Origin: Clarkia xantiana subsp. parviflora
Taxonomy: Eukaryota; Streptophyta; Magnoliopsida; Myrtales; Onagraceae
Assembly: GCA_036873135.1 (NCBI GenBank)
Contig: JAPTYO010000002.1
Span: forward strand, 44,755,452-44,819,451
Reading direction: 5' to 3'
DNA length: 64,000 nt
Shown here: one piece after another, positions 58,305-64,000 of the stretch
How positions within the stretch are numbered: position 1 is the stretch's first letter
How the letters are laid out: each line of letters starts with the position of its first letter
The notes under the pieces: generated by a model
Told to the model about the DNA's origin: nothing
What the model saw: the letters and a program-made list of their open reading frames with translations, nothing else
Databases searched by the model: none
Position numbers and translations under genes: made by a program

Positions 58305-59734
58305 CATGCCCCCGAGTCAACCAATGGCCTGACCCTTGATTGACTCTATTTTAGGATGGTATGACACGCGCAATTTGAAGCCGGGATTTTACCTTTTTGT
58401 CTGAATGCTTACTTACCCATGGATGTGTGCCTCTGACTCTGCCCCCTGCCTTATAATATAGAGGAATTGTAAACGTCAGAATAGCACGGACACGTGTCCA
58501 AGCACGCGTCCGTCTGAGGTGGAAATAATAAATCTATCCTTGCTACGGGCGTATACTCGAAAAATACACGCTCGCATAGGGATGCAATACGAATACAGCT
58601 AAGCGATATATTACTTCAATTTCATGCCGGGATTTGTCTAAGTGGAGAAAAACTTAATTTTGGTCTAAATTTTTTCTAAGTATGGGATGCTTAAAAATAA
58701 ACCTATGGGATGTTAACTTGAGTGGAGATATGCCTAACCATAGTCTAAGGGAGGTAAAGATGATAATTTTCCTTTAACCTTTAGATCTCATCTAATTTTA
58801 AATGGAGGGTTGTGATTATGTCACTTTAAAAAACCCTACACCTTTTCAAATATATAGAGGAGTAAAGAAATTACCTCACTTAGCCACCATTGTCATATTT
58901 TTCCTTTTTCCTCACACTTGGAGACCAAGGGAGGAATTCTTGCACACCAAGGGAGAGGGGCTGGCCAAAATTCCGGTGGAGAACCAGAAATTCCGGCCAG
59001 CAGCTCGGGTGGGGGGGGGGGGGCACCAGCACGGGACGAAGGCGGCAGCTGCTGATTGGGACGGCGGCCTGGCTCGCGGCGGCGTGGAGAGCAGCTGAGC
59101 CAGCAGACCAGGACGACGGCGGCGCTGGGCTGAGGCGTGGCTGGCGATCGACGGGGCACGGCGGAGGCGAGGTCCGACGCGGGCGACTCCGACCAGCTCG
59201 CACCGGGACGTGGCTGAGGTGGGGCGACTGAACTCAGCTCCTGCGACAGTGGCGGAGGACAATTTCCGGCGAGGGGCTGATTTCCGGCGGTCTTCCTACT
59301 TGAAATCCGGACCCGTTTATCATATCGGGTCGGGTTTTCCGAAGGTCCACTCTTTTCCTTCCCGTTATCGTGTAAAATGTTGATTTTGAATTGCCGATAC
59401 TTGATTGGATATGTGATTGCGGTAGATAACCGCCGATTTGGGGAAAAATTTTTGACTGGTCGTTCGGAGCTAGTTTTTTGTCCGATTGAACTATTCCTGT
59501 TTTAAATTTGATGTCGAGTCACCATTTGTGTGTTGATTTCCTTTGAGGGGCGTAGTTGTAATTTTGCCCGGGAACTGATTTTTGGTTCGAACAAAATTGT
59601 CCGATTTGGTTGCCGTAGTGTCCTTGGTGCGTGTTTGTTGCGTTTGTTGGATGCTTTCGAATCTTTGGTTTTTGTTGGTCGAGTACCAGGGTACTCTCGG
59701 TTTTTTCGGAAATTTTCTTGTTTTGACATCTGTC
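58305..59734 (+). promoter_or_regulatory. upstream region of the right antisense gene
   Basis: CAAATATATAGAGG at about 58845-58858 is a TATA-like box, mirrored by the one in the left element. A 13-base G run (59011-59023) and a GC-rich 5' UTR-like stretch to 59300 follow; overlapping ORFs here on both strands show no family signature. Confidence 0.45.
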
Positions 59735-62226
59735 ATGCCGTGGCAGGTACTGTATTCTTGGTGGCGTCCCCGCACGCAGACTCTGCGAAGGCGTTACATC
59801 CTTCGAAGGATGAGTAAGTTTCTCTTCTCTTCTATTCGTCGCATTACTTCCTTTCCTGTCATTAGCTTAGTGTCGCAATCTGAGCCGGGGTGTTAGTCGA
59901 AACTTGATTCGAACTTTGGGATTTCCTGCTACCTTTGACTTAGGTCTCGCTGCTTTGTCGGAGAACCACCTGACTAGGTCTGATTATAACGAGCACGTTA
60001 CTTTAGGTGATATCTGCCCCTTAGATGAGCTTCTATATCCCTTCCTCCCCTCCTTGGGGAATACCCGCCAGACGGTGACAGAGCCTCCCAGGGGGAAGGT
60101 CGTTGTTTACCCTTCCCAGATTCGATTTGGATTGCGGCTGCCTTATTGCGATGATCTCGTAGAATTGAGTAGGTTCTTTAGAATCTCCCCTGTGAACCTT
60201 GCTCCTAGTGCTATCCGTATCTAGGTGGGCTTCCGGGTGTTATGCCACTGGTACTCCTGGAAGTACTCACTGGTTTTGTTCCGCTGCTTCTATCGATTCC
60301 AATATCAGAGGAGGGTAGGCTTTGCGAGTTTTGTAACTCGACATCCACCCCTCAAAGATTCCCGGTTTGCTGACTTCGGGTTGAGTGGGGTCGAGTGGAA
60401 TACTTCTCTTCGCTTCGTGGCCCGGAGCGATAACTCAGCGAGCCACTGGGCCAAACATTATTTCTTCATTACGGATCGGTATGTTACTTGGTCAGTCTTG
60501 AATGAGGATTGGTCAGACGGCTGGCCTGCCTTTGGGGAGTTCTCTTCTGCGGATTTAGAGACTATGAAGGCCATCTATGAGAACAACAGGACCCAGTCAT
60601 ATTGCCCTGTGTCCTTAGTGACTGAGACGGATCTTTATGAAGCAGGGATCAGTTTGACTCCTGACTCCGGGGGTTCGGTATGTTACTTAGTCTTCTCATC
60701 TGCATTTACTTTCTGCTTTTTTCTTGTAGGTTGGTTTCACAGGAAAACATATAACGTGCAGGCGGCACCGGTCGATCTGAGCAAGAGGAGGGCTCCATCT
60801 AGCTCTACCCTGAAGAAGTCCCCCACGCTTGGGAAAACTGCTGGGGCCTCTGGTATACTTCCTTCTCCTTGTCCCTTTATGGTATACTTGTGTTTTTCTT
60901 ACCTTGTTTTTCTTGTATTGCTAGGGCACTCTCCCCTGGTGACCGAGAGGGTTGTCTCCGTAGGCAAAGGCTCTGGACCTTCTAAGTCCAAGTCGCGGAG
61001 GTCTGACTCTGAGGCCGGGGCCTCGGCTGTCAAGAGGAAGAAAGCTGCAGATCCTCCTCCGCCTGTTGTTCGTCCTCCGACCCTCTCTCGCGACAAAGAG
61101 ATGGTGGTCGAAGAGGCGCCTTCCCGAGCTGACAAAGGGAAGCGACCTGTTGGTGATGGTGGAGTGGTCACTGGTTCTCCATCCCCTGCCCCCCAGCCGA
61201 GGGCGCGGCCGTCAGGTTTGGTCGCCTTCCTGTCACTGATGCTTCTATGTTTGTATGTTTCTTTATCTTGCTTTGTTTTTATAGGTGGGCCTCCAGCTTT
61301 GAGTCGGAAGGATTTCACGCGCCTTACTGACGAGGATATCGTTGGGTCCGAGTGGACTCCTTTTGCTGGGTTGAAGGAGTTCCACCTTGATAGCGGGTCT
61401 TCTTTGCGTACTCCGGAGGTTGGTATCCGTGTGCTTCGCGGTGTCATCCCTCCTGGCGATCGTGCTGCTCAGCCTAAGTCTCTTGGGGAGACCCGGCGCT
61501 TCGTTTAGGGTGTACTATCTCGTTATGTGCCTGTGAGTGGTTCCTCGCTTTCTCCTTTTTACGTTAATGTGGTTGCTTTTCCAGTTACTTATCTCTTGTT
61601 TAAATATTCAGGGTATGTCTGACATGGTGAACATGTCATCCCTTGTGCTTGAGCTATCCGACGAGAAGAAGGCTCTTGAGGACAGCGAGGTGTCCCTGAA
61701 GGCAGAGCTCGCCACTGCTACTGAGAAGGCCCGCCTATCCGATCTGAAGATGCAGGGGCTCAGGGACCAAGTGTCCTTACTTGAGACTACCGTAGGTAGC
61801 TTACGCCGGGAGGCTGAGGCCGCATCTTCACTCCATTCTGAGGAGTTGCGGAAATTAGAGGCAAGGTGTCGGGCAGAGGAGAGGACTGTCGCAGTGTCTG
61901 AGTACAAGGCTTCCTCTGCCTTTACTGCTGACTACAGTGTGCGGCTTACTCAAGAGATGAACCAGTTTGGTGAGTATCTCGTTGATCATATTTTTCGCAT
62001 TGATCCTCAGTTTCCGGTTGGCGATCTTGGTGATTTTGGACCGTACGCTACTGGTTACATGGCTGTCCTTAGGGGTCAGGCTGCTGTTGCAGACGAGCCT
62101 GCCCCTACACAGGTGGATGCTACGCCTGTGGATATTGACACTTTGGACTCTTCCTCCTCTTCCTCCATCTGTGCTGGTGGTTCGGCCTCAGGGGGTCAGG
62201 GTGACTCCCCAGAGGGCTCTGGTTGA
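59735..62226 (+). pseudogene. antisense gene of the right Tat element (coiled-coil transposon protein)
   Basis: Opposite to the expected direction of its element (LTRs are minus). Exon fit: 59735-59746, 59871-60677, about 60762-60852 (or from 60730), 60925-61215, 61285-61532, 61612-62226, with GT-AG introns. N-terminal domain like the left gene: PPRGKVVVYPSQIRFGLRLPY, then PSAIRI and FRVLCHW aligned with the left HAIRLWNAFQVLC. It continues with WSDGWPAFGEFSSADLE, a basic cluster (KSKSRRSD, VKRKK), a coiled coil at about 61640-61900 (LSDEKKALEDSEVSLKAEL) and an acidic Ser/Gly tail. TAG stops at 60222 (at a conserved Trp position) and 61506 break it. Function unknown. Confidence 0.7.
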
Positions 62227-62610
62227 TGTATTGACATCTTTCTATCTTTGTATATACGACCATACTCTTTCTCCCCTTTGATGGGTTGAGTATCTTTTGG
62301 GGTTGCTGTGGGATTTCGTGTTGCTTTCCTTTGTCGTATTGTGTCGTTGGCTGTGTGGTTCACTTGCCTTTTCATGGGTACTTCGTATGCTTTTGTACGT
62401 ACTCTTTTGATTATGGACTCTTCTCTTGGTGTATTTCCTTTACTTATCCTTCTTTTGTGTTTTCCTTCATGCCATGCCTGCTATCTCATCAAGAAAAAAC
62501 ATTATGTGTTCTTCATAGCACTTTACTTTTAAATTACTTTCTCATGGGATCCTTCTTAGTATGGTGTAATGATCTTCTGATACCCTTTGAATGGTATGTA
62601 TGGTGTTGCT
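62227..62610. other. 3' UTR-like spacer
   Basis: T-rich sequence between the antisense gene and the tandem array; no supported gene. Confidence 0.4.
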
Positions 62611-62611
62611 A

Positions 62612-63860
62612 GACCAAAGATACGCTCTTGGTGGGCGTTGAATACTGTTCACGAGATACGCTCCCGGAGGGCACCAGTAGTTAGACCAAAGATACGCTCT
62701 TGGTGGGCGTCGAAACTGTTCGCGAGATACGCTCCCGGAGGGCACTAGTAGTTAGACCAAAGATACGCTCTAGGTGGGCGTTGAAACTGTTCGCGAGATA
62801 CGCTCCCGGAGGGCACCAGTAGTTAGACCAAAGATACGCTCTAGGTGGGCGTTGAAACTGTTCACGAGATACGCTCCCGGAGGGCACCAGTAGTTAGACC
62901 AAAGATACGCTCTAGGTGGGCATTGAAACTGTCATGAGATACGCTCCCGGAGGGCGTCGAAACTGTTCACGAGATACGCTCCCGGAGGGCACCAGTAGTT
63001 AGACCAAAGATACGCTCTAGGTGGGCGTTGAAACTGTTCACGAGATACGCTCCCGGAGGACACCAGTAGTTAGACCAAAGATACGCTCTAGGTGGGCGTT
63101 GAAACTGTTCACGAGATACGCTCCCGGAGGGCACCAGTAGTTAGACCAAAGATACGCTCTAGGTGGGCGTTGAAACTGTTCACGAGATACGCTCCCGGAG
63201 GGCACCAGTAGTTAGACCAAAGATACGCTCTTGGTGGGCGTTGAAACTGTTCACGAGATACGCTCCCGGAGGGCACCAGTAGTTAGACCAAAGATACGCT
63301 CTTGGTGGGCGTCGAAACTGTTCACGAGATACGCTCCCGGAGGGCACCAGTAGTTAGACCAAAGATACGCTCTAGGTGGGCGTCGAAGCTGGTAGTTTGA
63401 AATCTACCTCAAGATACGCTCTTGGGGGCGTCGAATCTGGTAGTTTGTAATCTACCTCAAGATACGCTCTTGGGGGCGTCGAATCTGGTAGGTTGCAAAT
63501 CTACCTCAAGATACGCTCCTGGGGGCGTCGAAGGTCGTAGTTTTTAGAAACTACTCTCAAGATACGCTCTTGGGGGCGTCGAAGGTTGTAGTATAGAAAC
63601 TACTCTCAAGATACGCTCTTGGGGGCGTCGAAGGTCGTAGTATGAATACTACTCTCAAGATACGCTCTTGGGGGCGTCGAGGGTCGTAGTATAAAAACTA
63701 CTCTCAAGATACGCTCTTGGAGGCGTCTAATCTGTTCGCGGGATAGGCTCCCGGAGGGCACAGGGTTCGTAGTTTTAGATCTACTCTCAAGATACGCTCT
63801 TGGGGGCGTCGAAGATCGTAGTATGAACACTACTCTCAAGATACGCTCTTGGTGGTGTTG
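62612..63860 (+). repeat. tandem array, ~70 bp unit then ~60 bp unit
   Basis: The first part (to about 63390) repeats a ~70 bp unit built of CCAAAGATACGCTCT.GGTGGGCGT, CGAGATACGCTCCCGGAGGGC and CACCAGTAGTTAGA, about ten times. The second part (63390-63860) repeats CTCAAGATACGCTCTTGG.GGCGTCGAA plus a palindromic GTAGTAT..ATACTAC spacer. Both share the GATACGCTC core. It sits between the antisense gene and the expected (off-window) pol. Confidence 0.93.
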
Positions 63861-64000
63861 AAGGTGTTGTTGACTTGATGTCATATCTGTGTAAGGATAA
63901 CTCAACGACTATATCACCACATTCATTGGAAAATATTTTTTGAGTAACTCCTACTTCTTTAAGAGCATTCATGTTTTTTGTACACGTGGGATGCCTTGGG

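Noticed and set aside
58880..59262. Four overlapping ORFs of about 90-116 codons
   Set aside because: GC-rich stretch with a G13 run; all frames are open by composition. Better explained as the 5' UTR of the antisense gene.

Overview
This is nuclear DNA of a flowering plant, most likely a eudicot. The evidence is two intron-containing host genes with typical plant structure (a CAMTA calmodulin-binding transcription factor and a SAR1 GTPase) inside a dense, nested set of plant transposable elements: Ty3/gypsy Tat lineage, Ty1/copia, L1-type LINE, PIF/Harbinger, hAT, CACTA-like and a foldback element. There is no bacterial, organellar or CRISPR-like content. The species cannot be named from the sequence alone.

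Layout. 1-10236: 3' portion of a Tat-lineage gypsy element (gag-pol with two RNase H domains and an integrase, a tandem-repeat spacer, an antisense gene, a 3' LTR). It was inserted into the integrase of a copia element whose remainder runs 10237-14408. 14409-18872: 5' end of a minus-strand LTR element (5' LTR, tRNA primer-binding site, repeat-rich leader). 18873-24691: LINE fragment, CACTA-like pieces, a dispersed tandem repeat, and a foldback element carrying an hAT MITE. 24692-29139: complete PIF/Harbinger element with TTA target duplication, a MYB/SANT-like gene and a frameshifted DDE transposase. 29140-32398: a dispersed ~75 bp repeat with two related hAT elements, then a further hAT MITE.

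The host gene island is 32737-39866. CAMTA (13 coding exons, plus strand) and SAR1 (3 coding exons, minus strand) converge on a ~650 bp intergenic region. Both read through intact with consistent splice phases and look functional.

40142-46560 is a near full-length but broken L1-type LINE on the minus strand. 46903-52730 is a minus-strand copia copy with a gypsy solo LTR inside it (perfect 5 bp target duplication). At about 52735 it meets a plus-strand copia copy head to head. 55577-64000 holds two nested minus-strand Tat-type LTRs followed by a second, divergent Tat element seen from its 3' end: the antisense gene again (now on the plus strand) and its own large tandem array. Its gag-pol should lie beyond the right edge.

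The most interesting signal is the antisense gene of the two Tat elements. In both it has its own TATA-like promoter, several GT-AG introns, a conserved N-terminal domain, a basic cluster and a coiled coil. In both it is separated from pol by a family-specific tandem array.
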